The notes beneath the pieces were generated by a model. The model was given only the letters and a program-made list of their open reading frames with translations. It was not told the DNA's origin and searched no databases. DNA of 64,000 nt. Origin: Rhodamnia argentea. Its lineage: Eukaryota > Streptophyta > Magnoliopsida > Myrtales > Myrtaceae. Shown piece by piece: positions 46,055 through 58,149 of the stretch. The stretch covers positions 28,319,826 to 28,383,825 of the forward strand of contig NC_063150.1 in NCBI RefSeq assembly GCF_020921035.1, in the 5' to 3' direction. The stretch's first letter is position 1. Every line of letters starts with the position of its first letter. A program made the position numbers and the translations under genes.

Positions 46055-48546
46055 GTGATATTTCTTGTATCCCCCTCTTAAGTAGAACATAATATTCTTT
46101 CCAACACCCACGTTCGTGCCGTGAGAGAGAGAGAGGGGGCGGGGGGAGATCCCGGAGATGGCCAGGCTTTTCCACTTTGGACTCTTCCAGCTATCGTTCA
46201 TGCTTTTGCCAAGACGATCTGCAGAGTCATAAAGAGAATTCCCTGGAACAATCAGAAAGCAAAGCAAAGCAAAAGATTGAGTAAAGCGCAAGATTCCTTT
46301 ATATTCTACGTTTATCTTTCTAGCTTTTTATACTGAATTTTGCCCTTTTAATTAGAGATGAAGAGTCGGTGCAAATTCAATCTTCGAGGGTTTCAAAATT
46401 TCTTGGAAGATTGCTTTTGGAGGCCTCTTTGCGAACGAAGAACTTCGACCGTTACGTTTGAAACTTTCCAAGCATCCGTCGGTATGAAACGGAACTAGGG
46501 ACGGATCGACTTTTCTCCTTCACCAACTACCACGGATCGATATTGACAGTCGAGTGCTAATTTCAAATGATCAGGTCTATCGACCCCGAAAATCACCAAC
46601 CCAGCCGTCCGCGAGGCCGTGATGAGGGACCCTCGAGCCGGACCCGGAAACTCGCAGACTTCATCCAGGCCAAGCACGACGAGGACTACTAAGTTTCTAT
46701 TTTCACCACCAACAACCAAGTGGAATCAAAAATAATGTTTGCTCAATCGCAGTGAAATTGTACAGGGATGGCTGGCTTTTGTAAATCCTTTCAAGTGGAA
46801 AGACGGCAACCAAAAAGGACCACCGAACCAGATCTGGAAGAAGATCTGAGTGGAAACTGCGACTTTCTTGCATGAGCTTTAGTAACCACCGAACCAGCCT
46901 GGAAAGATGATCCTTTTTCGAGTTTGTCTTCAATTCCCTTTATCGCCGTGACTCTTAAGTGAAAGATCAATACGATCGCCATTATCAGGGTATGATGAGC
47001 GTCTCAAAAAGACGGGATTCTAAAAGCCGAACGAGTTCCAATCTTTTGGAAAAAGTACATGGTGGGATGGGAATGGAAGATTGGGGGAGGAAGAAGATTC
47101 GCCACATTAAATTCTCAAAAGACATGGGGCCACGTGTCTGCACGTCGCGAGGCGTGCCGAGCGGCGCGGTTCTCTTATGTTCATGCCGTCCGCCGCGGGG
47201 CGTCGAATTCTCCCATGATAAGCCTCGGCGATGGAGTTCCGGGCAGTGGCCGGTTCCGTCCCCGACCCTTTCATTTCACGACATATAGCTTATGAAGAAA
47301 AAATAGGGAAGAGGCCGATGATGGACGGCAGAATACATAACCCGACACAATTATCGTACCGGGGTCGAGGAGGCTCCGTTTGCATCTTTGCTCCTCAAAA
47401 TTTTTTTTTTTTTTTGTTTGTACGGGGAAGATGGTGTTAAGTACTATTCAACATGTGGAACATGAACATGATGTTGTAACTGTGACAAAAACGAGTTGAC
47501 TTCCTCCTCCTGCAGTTTATTGAGCTGTAAATTTTCACAGGGTCTGATCGAGCTCGGAGGACAGCTCAAACTTGGAGTCTCCAAGTGGTGCAACATTGCC
47601 AAAAACATTTATTGCGGAGAACTTAACCAAGTTTGGAAGAAAATGTCTACCTGTGCCAAGATTTTTTGTGTCGATATGAATGGTCTACCTTTCATCAGGA
47701 GATGCAGACTCGAAATATCATGAAAACGATAATAAGAGAGGATGTATCGCGTCGTAGTAGAGTCGAAGTTCGATGTTTTATTGAGTTAAATCGCCACGTG
47801 GTATCATCATTTGTATTAGGGCTATCTAAAATTTTTCTTCCCTCTTTCTCGCCATGGTCACAAAACGCTTATTATATCGATAGACTCGGTTAATGCTAAA
47901 GCGTGAGAATCAGCTCGGGGAGCATGAGTGCAAGCCGATTACTGAGTCCGCCTCGGGATGTCCGATCACCAAGATCGAGGTTGCCGGCCCGCCAGTCACC
48001 ACCAAGTATTAACCTAAGGAGGCTCATTGCTTTCGAGCAATGGTATCCCTCTCTCTAAATGATTCTGATGATACAAATCTAATCCGAGGCGTTTGGTAGC
48101 TAGTGATACCGAGTTCGGGTCGCGAGTGCACTCCACACCGCACATCACGGCAAAGAATACGGAACGAGCAACTCGTATGATCCTAGAAGCTCCATCTCTC
48201 GGGCGGATCATTCATTCCCTCTCTACCCAGTCCTTACGGATCGAGCTCGCGTGGCATTCGAAGTATAACTTGGATTCCTACAGACCAAGATGCTCGCAAC
48301 ACCTCCACTGACTGATCATAAGAATTCATAAAAAAAAAAAAAAAAAACAGCAAAGGCCTCTCGATTCAGCGCTCTCAAATTTCGACACGTTTGAGAAAGT
48401 TTCTCCCCATGTCTTTATTACTGTAAAGAAGTAAAAACAAAACGCGTCGGTGACATCTTTCGCTCTCTTTTTCGACCATAAATTGGCCCTCGCATGTGGC
48501 CTTGTGTCGATTCTAAAGGTAAAGACCCTCTTCCACGCTCCTCTCA
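46055..48546. other. No gene recognised
   Basis: Only short open frames without known domains, including a minus-strand stretch at 46495-46719 (LVVLVVLGLDEVCEF). An A run sits at 48329-48346. The last part (48350-48546) is probably promoter of the extensin-like gene. A CT microsatellite, 48548-48573, lies in its likely 5' leader. Confidence 0.4.
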
Positions 48547-48646
48547 TCTCTCTCTCTCTCTCTCTCTCTCTCTAGCTAAGACAAAGTTGCCATTTTTGTT
48601 GAGCTCGAAGTGATTCAGTCTCTCCGTATTGTTCCTGGAGAAAAAA

Positions 48647-49132
48647 ATGGAGAGAATCCTGAGAATGTCGCTCGCTCTCTTCGCTCTCCTTGCGATCCTA
48701 CCCACGAACACGTCGCAGGAAGCCACCACCTCCGCCAAGTACCAGATCGAATGCACCACGTGCGCCGCGTGCGACAACCCTTGCGGCCAAGTCCCCTCCC
48801 CGCCTCCGCCGGCCGCCGCCATTTCCAGCTTCCCGCCTCCACCCTCCCCGCCCCTGTCCCAGCCCGGTTACACATACTCGTCCCCTCCGCCGCCGCCGCC
48901 CTACAAAGGGGGAAGCGGTGGCTCGAATTACCCCCCGCCGAGCAGCGGCGGCGCGTACTACCCCCCGCCGAGCTACGGGAACTACCCGGCGCCGCCGCCC
49001 CCGAACCCGATCCTGCCGTACTTCCCCTTTTACTACTATAACCCACCACCGGCTGCCGTGTCCTCCAGTGCCATCAAGCTAAGAGCTTGCGATGCGATCT
49101 GGGCAATGTCGATCGCTCTGCTTTTGGTTTGA
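48647..49132 (+). CDS. Small extensin-like, proline-rich cell-surface protein
   Basis: An intronless frame of 161 residues. The ATG at 48647 is chosen because it is the first ATG and begins a signal peptide (MERILRMSLALFALLAILPT). A cysteine cluster follows (IECTTCAACDNPCG, C-x2-C-x2-C-x3-C). About 80 residues are then rich in Ser-Pro3-6 and Tyr (SPPPP, YTYSSPPPPPPY, NYPPPSSGG), the motifs that are hydroxylated and glycosylated in extensins. The C-terminus is hydrophobic (DAIWAMSIALLLV), consistent with a GPI-anchor signal or a membrane tail. It resembles short plant proline-rich, possibly GPI-anchored proteins. It has no leucine-rich repeat. An (ATC)n repeat (49288-49310) lies in the probable 3' UTR. 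Confidence 0.82.
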   Translation: MERILRMSLALFALLAILPTNTSQEATTSAKYQIECTTCAACDNPCGQVPSPPPPAAAISSFPPPPSPPLSQPGYTYSSPPPPPPYKGGSGGSNYPPPSSGGAYYPPPSYGNYPAPPPPNPILPYFPFYYYNPPPAAVSSSAIKLRACDAIWAMSIALLLV

Positions 49133-52100
49133 CCGTGACGATTCAACTGGAGCGAGGATGGGGATATTTGGAATAATGTCGGCAAATTTGGCAGATCAAG
49201 AGATAGATGACGAACACTTTTTTGGGGAATCTTGAATCTTCAATGTGTTAAAGATTTCCTTTTTTTAAGGAAATAAAAGTTTTCATGATCATCATCATCA
49301 TCATCATCATGAATGTGAGTGATGTGATTTCCCTTTCCTCTTTCCTTTTTTCCTCCCCTGGATCACTGATCTGTAATTTTGGTGACGTTCTGTAACTTAC
49401 TAGTTCGTTTGTAACGTTCCAACTCTTTTGGTGAGAAAAAATAGTCAATGTCTTGTAGTAAATTTTCTATTTTGTGCCCACGAGAACGAAAGGGCATTAA
49501 CAATTCTCTGGAGTCAAAGCTGGAATTCCATTATTGACCAGCTTTTATCTGCATAGTGGCTGCAGGAATCATCTAGAAAATGGCAGGTGGCAATTAGGTT
49601 TACGTCATGCCAAATCACATGTTTATCTAACGATTTAAACATTTTGCAATGATCTAAGATGGTTGAGTACCGGCTTCGATTTTGCGAAATCCGTTACTTA
49701 TCTTCGCAATTAGCATACAAGGACGAATTTTGTACTGTTTGTCCGTAATCGACCTCAAAGATGTTGTGTATGTATATATATGTCGTTTATATTTTGTAAC
49801 CTATTGCTTACTTGAGTCAAAGTCCTACTTTTGGAAGTGTTGAATTTGTTGTGTGCAGTCGAGTCGTAATCAATAAGTAAAGTATCAATTCAATCAGTCC
49901 ATGTCTATAACTTTCTTCTTTCGCATCAATCCATGTGGGAAAAAGTTGCATTTGAAAAAGAAGTGAAAAGGAAAGCAGTCTCCTTTTACAAATTCTTCGT
50001 TTTTTTTTTTTTTTTTTGCTTATTATTATAAATTCGTTCCGACGAAAATGTCCGCGACGAAAAATCTTTTTACCGAATTCGTGGAGCCTTCGGTAAATGG
50101 ACAGAAAGTAAATTGTGCTGTAAAGATAAATACGATAGCAATAAAACAACTAAGATAAATTGTAGAGTAAAAATGATAAGTGTTGTTGATCTTGAATCTT
50201 TACATAGACTTGTCTTCGACTATATATAGCAAAGTACAAGGTTCAACCGTTCGTGACAGTTACTTTCGCATGCTCTATTCATAGATTTTGTTAGCTTTGA
50301 TAACTATTCTTCTTATTCATGTGGTAGTTTAAACCGCGAGCTTATCTACTCTACTCGTCTATCGGCGTGACATACTAATCTCGCAGTGTCGTCGATGTTT
50401 CGTTCAGTCAAGCGTCAATTATGCCACGTTGTTGGCTACCGACTCATGTTATACTTTGGGCCCTTTAATAATATACCACTCCCGAGGGCTTTTTAACTGT
50501 CTCAAACCCATACCGATTTTTGGTATCAACGGAATTATAATAATAACTTCCTCCTCAAGCATGCTTAATATTTTATGAAAGATCATTTCGTTTTCAATAT
50601 ATAAAATTTCGATTGTATGGAAATGCTCCCGAGCGAAAATGAAATTATTGTTCGGTTACTTTCGGGAAGATGAGACTATAGTTAATTGTGGACCGTCAAA
50701 GCCACCGTCCATTTTGCATGAAAGAAAGAGCCCCCACGTTGACGACAAGCTGGCAATTTGTCAGGGATTTATTACCAATTGTGTGTACATAAAAATCAAT
50801 GTGAACTCAGAGAAAAGACCAAAATAAAAAATAATTTGACTTTTATACGTGAACAAAAGAGACAGAATTCGAGGTTGATGACTGATGTTGGCAAAATGTG
50901 TGCACTCTGAGTTGAGCTGGAGGGCACGTATGCTGGCACAAGGATATGTATGGATGGATTGGCGACCTTGTCGAGTTGGCCATAGGGAAGCGATCTCATT
51001 GGATCGGTGTGAATAAGACCGTTTTCGATTCCAAATTTCAGAATATGCAGGGTAGATTTCATATTTCAAAAATTGAGGAACCGATTCCGATGAACAGGTT
51101 CTAGGTTCCAAGTTAAGAAGTCTTTATTTTTTTTCTTATTATATATTTTTTGCGTCATCCTGCAGTATTTCATTACACCCGATGATGAGTGTATAATTTG
51201 TAACAACTAGTCCAAGCTTTTATATCCGACAATATCCACAATCAAGACTTTTACTTTATTAACATTTCATATATTTTTTGTATCTAAATATGAGTTATGG
51301 TTAGTGAGTTATAGTAGCAAATGATGGTCATTAAATGTAATAAAATAATTTATTGCAATCGTCCAATTAAAAATACAAGTGAAACCCGAGTAAACCTTGA
51401 AACCTATTATGGAATAAGTTCTAGGTTTCAACGTATGCATTGTAGGTTCCATATGGAACCTAAACAGACTTTGGAACCATCGACCCCTAGAGTTCGATTT
51501 GCCTAAGGCTCACTTATCCGGAAAAAAAAAACAATTTTAGGAAATTATTTCGTGGCTTTTAAATTTTTGGATGACAGAAACTAATTGATCCACGAAAAAC
51601 TCGGCGTAAGTAGATGTTTATGCTGTAATAATTTCGACATTAGCCATAGTGACCATACTAGTTTGCTGTCCCTAACAATACTACTACCATTGATTATCTC
51701 AAAAATCATGCTCGTTTTTTTTTTCTCCTCTCTTTTATGGGCATGTGTGTGTGGTGCTCACGAGGATCGAACCCTGGACCCGATACTTTTTGGCCCAACC
51801 CCTCAATCCATTTACCAATAAGGCTGCATGCTTAGTGGTAATCATGCTTGAGATTCAAAAGGTGACATTATTTGCATAGCAACCGAAGTTTTTCAAACGT
51901 AACATTCTCAAGATTTTACCTTGGTCGATAGATCAATGATTTCGTAGATCGGACCCTCTGGTGAAATTGTAGTAGTATCGAGCGATTCTTCGACTTCCGC
52001 AAAGTGAGAAAATTTTCAGATCACGTATGTTGGAACACGATGTACAAGTTCAACGTTGAATCTCGTTCAATTGTGGTGACAAACAAATTGGAGCATATCA

Positions 52101-53600
52101 ACTGGATTTGATACGAGGATGTACAACATGCAATGGGCTTGTAAATGGGCCATGAAGAGCCTTAACTTCCCTAGGTTCCTAAATTACAAGTAAGTGGGCT
52201 TGGGCCTCGCAAAGTATATTTCAACGGCCCAAGTTTAGGCAGATTCCTAACCTCGCCGAACCACAATGATAAATGCGATTATTAGTTGGTTAAGTGATCG
52301 TTTTTTCTTTTTCAATTTGACATTAAAGTGAGCCAGCGAAAACTTTTGGCACTAAAATAAATGACGTACATAACTTTTGACTGTCCTTCAACCCATTTTA
52401 AGGTTTTCAATTACAAGATTATATACACATGATGATTTACACAAAAATAAGACAATAAGACAAGACCATTAGAAGAAAAGGAACCGCCGGAATAAATATA
52501 TGCACACGTATATGTCCATGGCTCAACGATTTTTGGAAAATTGATTTTCGAAACTCAAGATGTGGAGACTCAATTACTTGGAGATTCATGTAAAGACCTT
52601 ACAAATTTCATGAACCAATTAGAACTTTTTGAGATGATTTTTTTTTATTTCCGTGATAAAGTTAATTTGATTTTGTTTGTGTGACAAAGTCCTATTTTAA
52701 ATTATTTATTGGTCGGTTGGCAGTGCCTGCCTCGTTCCTTTAGAAACATAATGTGGAGTTTATCATGCGACAGAAAACAACAGATATGAAACTAGAATCC
52801 ACTAACAAAAACATTGAAGTTATTATTCCTTGTCTAACTTATCAATTGTCGAAGTTCATTATGCGCTTTACGGTGAGACTACGCATGTTAGACACTCATG
52901 ACAACCAATCTCTTCAAAAAGTATGATTCTAGGTTTTATTCCATTGAATTTGATCATGTTGGCATGGTCTGATCGACAGAGATTTCGGGAGCCATTTTAT
53001 TGATTCTCGAATAGGAATCGTAAAATTTGTAAAAAAATTCATAGGTAACGACTACGGTAAAAAAATCATTGCCAATCATGTGAATAGTACCAAAAATAAA
53101 GATGAACAACATGTATTATCGGACTGATTGGACGGTCCATTAGACCAGGGTATTTATAACTCTACCGACGATCATATTTTACAGCAACTAAGAATCGAAA
53201 TCTGCCCTACGTGGCTCCGAATATTCAGCAACACTATATCTACAAACGGTTATGCATCCGAGATTTTCAATCTCCAAGCTTCCATCGATCAGAACACTCG
53301 AGCATTCTTTGGTGTCGACGACTTCATTCGCAATACATAACACACCGATTATACGCGACTCGATTTCCCATCGCATCCCATTCTTGTCGGGTCAATAACT
53401 ACACTATGCCTCGTGAACGAAATGCTGAGCACTGAATTGCATTTTGGGTCATAATCAAAGTCACAACCGACCAAAGATGGCAAAAAAAGACCCGACAGCA
53501 GTAAAAATTGGTAATAATCAAAATGGACAACTCTTACATTACGTTAGCACAGAACAGAGTAACAGAAGACAATCAAATCTCCTCCACTTCTTACACTAGT
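49133..53600. other. Long stretch without a recognisable gene
   Basis: 49133-49450 is probably the 3' UTR and flank of the extensin-like gene. The rest is AT-rich with only short open frames. A possible SINE lies at 51700-51840. About 50150-50330 has a TATA-like 'ctatatatagc' within LTR-like sequence. A CT microsatellite is at 53606-53626, downstream of the GATA gene. Confidence 0.4.
51700..51840 (-). repeat. Probable tRNA-derived SINE
   Basis: Read on minus: a box-A-like 'gcagccttattggtaaatgg', then a good box B within 'ccagggttcgatcctcgtga', then a short tail. Box B matches the GGTTCGAnTCC Pol III consensus well. No cloverleaf can be drawn, so it is not a tRNA gene. Confidence 0.45.
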
Positions 53601-53804
53601 TGGCCTCTCTCTCTCTCTCTCTCTCCTTCCTCCTCTCGATTTCGGTCAAAAGAATGCAAGAACTAACCAGAACATAATTAGACTTGCGCCTAAAGAAGCC
53701 CCCACAAAACCTTTTTTTTTTTTGCCAATTCGACAGTCTAGATTCTTTTTCCCTTCTTTTTTTTTTTTTTCTCTTAAGTTTATTTTTCTCAGCCAGCTAA
53801 CTCT

Positions 53805-54812
53805 TTAAGCATAAACAGAGCCGTAAGACAGGGCCATCAACAGCACAGCCGCCTGCTCTTCCTCGCCCAGCTTCCTCCTCTTCCTCTCGAGACTCGATGC
53901 CGATGCCGATGACGAGGACGAGGCCGATCTCTTCTGCATCATCACTTCTCTCCCGAGCAGAGCCAGCAACCTCTGCTTCAACGAATCGCTGAAACTGTCG
54001 TCGCTGCTGCTGTTGTTGCTGCTCGGGCTGCGGTTGATCTTCTTGCGCTTCTTGTCCTCCGCGGGTTTCTTGCTTATGCCCCCCAGCATGTCCCTCCTCT
54101 TCTTCCTGCTCCTGATCCCACACGCGTTGCACAGAGACTGCGACGACGGAATCGAGATCGCACGGTCAAAAACACAGGAACGACCAGCTTACATCAAAAG
54201 GGGTGTGCTTGACGATCAAGAAGAAATTTTTACAGATCCAAACTACAATTCGAGCCGATCCCATTTCAAGACACGTTAAAACGAGATAACCCATTTCTTT
54301 GGATCGATCTCTCGACAACTGCTAATGAAGAACATAGTTTTTTTTTTCTTTTTTCAGATGACGGTATCAAATCCACTTGTTTATGATCGATCTACAAGTG
54401 GACATACTCCTTAATGTGGAAAAAAAAAAATTAAACAACGTCCAATAAGAGCTGTTCCTCCGATTTATTAATTAAACAAATCAGACTAAATAAGCAAACT
54501 GACCGTACTTGATTTTCAAGAAAAAAAAATGTGATTTTTATACCTTGGGGCCAGCTGGACCGCCACGCCACAGAGGGGTTTTGGTGGTGCCGCAATCAGC
54601 ACACGTTTTCTTGGTCTCCGTCACGTGGCTCTCCTCCGACGAAGCTACGCCCGGCGACTCCGATCCCTGCTTTGAGCAACCCAAAAGAACAAAATGAAAT
54701 TAGGGCTTCATCCCTCCACCAAATCAACCCCACCCCAAGATCGAATCGAGCCTGAATCACGGAAGCTAAGCCGCGATCAACTCACCTTGTCACTCCCATC
54801 CTGCATTTCCAT
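53805..54812 (-). CDS. GATA transcription factor, class B (GATA15/16/17-like), three exons
   Basis: A nuclear zinc-finger protein binding GATA motifs. Short class B members in Arabidopsis are linked to light, nitrogen and cytokinin responses. Exon 1 is 54786-54812 (MEMQDGSDK), exon 2 is 54544-54666 and exon 3 is 53805-54137. All boundaries are GT-AG and in phase, giving 160 residues. The single finger CADCGTTKTPLWRGGPAGPK / SLCNACGIRSRKK (C-x2-C-x18-C-x2-C) spans exons 2 and 3, the usual place for its intron. A basic and Ser-rich stretch follows (KKRKKINRSPSSNNSSSDD). The end KLGEEEQAAVLLMALSYGSV-YA is the conserved tail of the GATA15/16/17 group. An in-frame TAG two codons upstream fixes the start. 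A GA repeat (55078-55094) lies in the likely leader. Confidence 0.93.
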
Positions 54813-55286
54813 GGCCTACTTCACCGATCTCCAAAGTCCCCTTTCTTCCCAGGTAAGAAGAAGAGCCCGCAAGCTCGGTCGAGCAGCAGCCAACAGAAAC
54901 TCTCGCGATCCCGACCGGAAGCTAGAACTATCGCGATCGCGAAAAGAAGAAGAAGAAGAAGCAGCAGAGCGAGGGATGTATTGGATCTAAAACAGAGGGA
55001 CGAACCGAACGGATATAAGCGATCGCAATCGAACCCCTGAGCGGGAAAAACAAAAAGAAATTTACGCGCCTGAGAGCTAGAGAGAGAGAGAGAGGAAATG
55101 GGAGTGTGAAATCAGTGGTGATGGTACTTGAAGGAACCTAGTAATGGAACCGACATTGACACACAGTGTGCTTATGTAGTGGCTGAGAGAGAAGAAGAAG
55201 AAGAAGAGAGAGAAGGAGAGATCAAACCGACAACCAACCAAAAAAATAAAAATAAAAAACAAGGCGCAGGCGGATCTAAAAGAAGA

Positions 55287-55313
55287 TTTATAAATGGGGG
55301 ACGCGAAACCCTA
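55287..55313 (-). promoter_or_regulatory. TATA box and telo-box upstream of the GATA gene
   Basis: Minus strand TTTATAAA at 55287-55294 is a likely TATA box. The plus-strand AAACCCTA at 55306-55313 is a telo-box, a motif common near start sites of growth-related plant genes. The leader would be about 450 bases. Inferred from motifs only. Confidence 0.45.
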
Positions 55314-55791
55314 GCTCGCACCGACTCGTTATTACGGAAATGCCACTTGAGAAAACATTTTTGAATCCGGGTGGTGCTGGTTTCGTCCTTTGCTTGGCTT
55401 TTGATCGCATCCCTTACCCGCCAAAAAGGAGCTGCTGAAATGAACCTCCCAAAAAAAAGGGCGGGGATTAAATTTTGAGTTAGTTTTCATCTTTCTTGAA
55501 TTGGAGCAACGAGCCTATGAAGTGTGATTTGTGGATGTACAAGACATCGTCTCGCTAGAAAAAATGGAGGTTGGACCCAAAAAAAGCGAAAACAAACCTT
55601 TCGCCGAAGGATTGACCTTGGGTTTTTCCGTCGGATGGGTTTGGCAATGATCCGGACAGGAATTGATCCGACACAATCAGATAGATGAGCGATGAATTTA
55701 TTGGTAAAGGACCGTAGGTGGCAAGGACTTAAACAATGCTGATATTGATAAACTTAAAAGTACATTTATAACTGCAGTTCTAAAATTCTAA

Positions 55792-56263
55792 GAGCGTGAA
55801 TAATAATCATTCTGTTTTTCTGTTTTTTTATTTTTCTGTTTTCAAGAATAGGTTTGGAGCAGAAATCCGTTTGGTAAAACAATGTCGTTTGTTTATTTTC
55901 GGAATAAATTTTTAGTTCAGAAATAAGTTTTGAGCAAAAATGAAAAGTAACAATTTTCTACATTTATGTTTCTGAGATAGAAATAAAAATAAGAATTCTT
56001 CTCATTGCTCACTCCCTCTCTCTCGAGTCTTGTCTCCCTCTCTCACACATCCTCGACAACCGGCCGCCGGTTGTCGATTGGCATCCGCCGGCCAATAACG
56101 ACGAAAATTTTATGTTGTTATCAAACTAATTTCTGTTTCGGGAACATAAAATTTGTATCGATATTAAACGCATTTATCTTCTCAGAAACTCGTCCAAGGA
56201 ATGAATTTTTCTATTTCTGACCAAAAATAGCTTCCAAGAGCATAATAATTCTCATTCACGCTC
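55792..56263. mobile_element. TAA-flanked MITE (Tourist/PIF-like)
   Basis: The left end is GAGCGTGAATAATAATCATT and the right end, reverse complemented, GAGCGTGAATGAGAATTATT. Both sides are flanked by TAA (55789-55791 and 56264-56266). 472 bp, no coding capacity. Confidence 0.65.
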
Positions 56264-56266
56264 TAA

Positions 56267-58140
56267 GCTTCCCATTTGCATACCAATCTCATCCACAAAT
56301 GGTTAGAAATCCCCACGCCATTGCATTTCCCCATAGGTCTTTGACTCAATGTGTAATTGCTCAAAAAGTAAATACCATTTAATTAGTAACTTTTGTGTAT
56401 CTTTTTTTTTTTTTTTTGTAAAACACGTTCAAAGTTAAAAGAGAAAGGGGGTTGGAACAAAGGGAGCTATTGTTAATTGTCTCCGAGTCACTCAACCATT
56501 GATGGATATCTTTGTTTTCCATCAGCATTGTAGCCTTCATCTTCTCCTCTCTATCCAACACTTAGCTAGATTTAGGGGCCTAACTCGTTGTGCTCTTCGT
56601 CGACCTGTCTTGTTTATTGCCTTTTCACTATCTATCAATGTCATCTCGATGTCGATGGCAACATCCTCGATGTAGATATCCATGCCTTCAATCAACATCT
56701 TATTCTATCTCTATTTTTCCATGTGTCCGACAAAGTATTGTTATTGAAACAAGATGATCGTCGGCCACATGCTACCGTGTATTAGAAAGCTGTATTTCAT
56801 GAACATCGATAATTGTAATTCGTACTCATCGATGAGCTTTTTTATAGTCGTCAATAACTGCCCTGTGTTAGACAGAAAAGAAGATATTTGCCCTTTGTAG
56901 TTGTTATTGAATCTCATAATCCGTTGATATTAACTCAATCACTTCACTCTTTCGCCAATTTGGCTTTGTTGCCGATTATCGAACCAAATCGCCTTCGTAT
57001 CCATTCTAAAGAGTTAGCTATTTTCTTTTTTTTTTTTTTGTAAACAGATGTCTATCTTGTATATAGTGCTTGTTCTAATTTTAATAAATTCTTAACTTTA
57101 ACCTTTGATACGGTGAATGAGGCACGTATAAGACGTAGAGACGGATTGTGACACCCCCGATAATGCCATGATATCAATACAACTTTGGCTAGGAAACAAG
57201 TTTAGTTTCTTTATTACGACAGTCACAAAAGGAAAATCAAAGCGATCCAATCAATTTGGCCCGCATTTATAGGAGAACCATAGAAAAGCATCACTACGAT
57301 CGAGCGATATAAGGGGAAAAGTTGTAAGACCAAAGTTGTGGTGAGCCTTTGGTGGCATTGGGAGTTGGTATTAAGGAGATGTATTTGTATAGTTCTGAAA
57401 AGATTTTAGATGGTCCATATTATATGAAACTCGAGGTTACCTAAATCGCAAAAGGTAAGAAAATAAATAGACCGAAGGAAGAGTCGCTAGACCTTTCCGA
57501 TCCTATCACGCTCTAATGTTGGTGATCAGAGTAAGTTAATTAGTTCATAAGTTCTCCACACAGGCAAAGTGATTCGATAAATTAATCACTATACGACAAG
57601 ATAACGATTTTGGTTGGCGAGAGTAAGTAATCACTTGCTTATCACAAAATGTATGATCCAAAGCAAATGATCCATACATGTATCGGCTGGTAAAAATTTG
57701 AGTACATGAGGAAAACCTACATAAAACAGTGTTTTTGCGAACTATTATCAATCAAATTAATTACTATTTTATATCTTTCAAAAATTTAAAATCAAAAGAT
57801 TAAAAAGAGAGGATGTTGTACTTGTTTGATATTTCTTTGCTTATGTGGTGTGATCATGGCAGGATCCTCACGTCCTTGTTCTTCAGATGATTACTTTTGA
57901 CCTGGGTCTGAAGGTCAACTCTTCTCATCATCAATCCATCAATTCCCCCACTTTCCAGCCAAAAAAAGAAGAAGAAGAAAAAAAAAAAACCCTCTTCCTC
58001 TTCGGTTAATACATCATGAACCCCGATCGCACTTATCTTGATTCAATTAAATGCTTCCCCTTACAAATAACATAAAACGAAAATGCACTTCCTTTCCTCT
58101 TTTTCAACCTTCGGACATTTTTACACTTCCTAAAAACTCT
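56267..58140. other. No gene recognised
   Basis: AT-rich with short open frames only. 'tgtgacacccccgataatg' at 57127 resembles the start of a Gypsy LTR, but no partner was found. Confidence 0.35.
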
Positions 58141-58149
58141 ATCAAATAA

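Noticed and set aside
48610..49082. Alternative plus and minus frames across the extensin-like gene
   Set aside because: These Pro/Arg-rich frames are shadows of the GC-rich proline codons. Only the 48647 frame has a signal peptide, extensin motifs and a hydrophobic tail.
51750..51800. A tRNA gene on the minus strand
   Set aside because: Only box B is good. The acceptor and anticodon stems cannot be formed, so a SINE is more likely.
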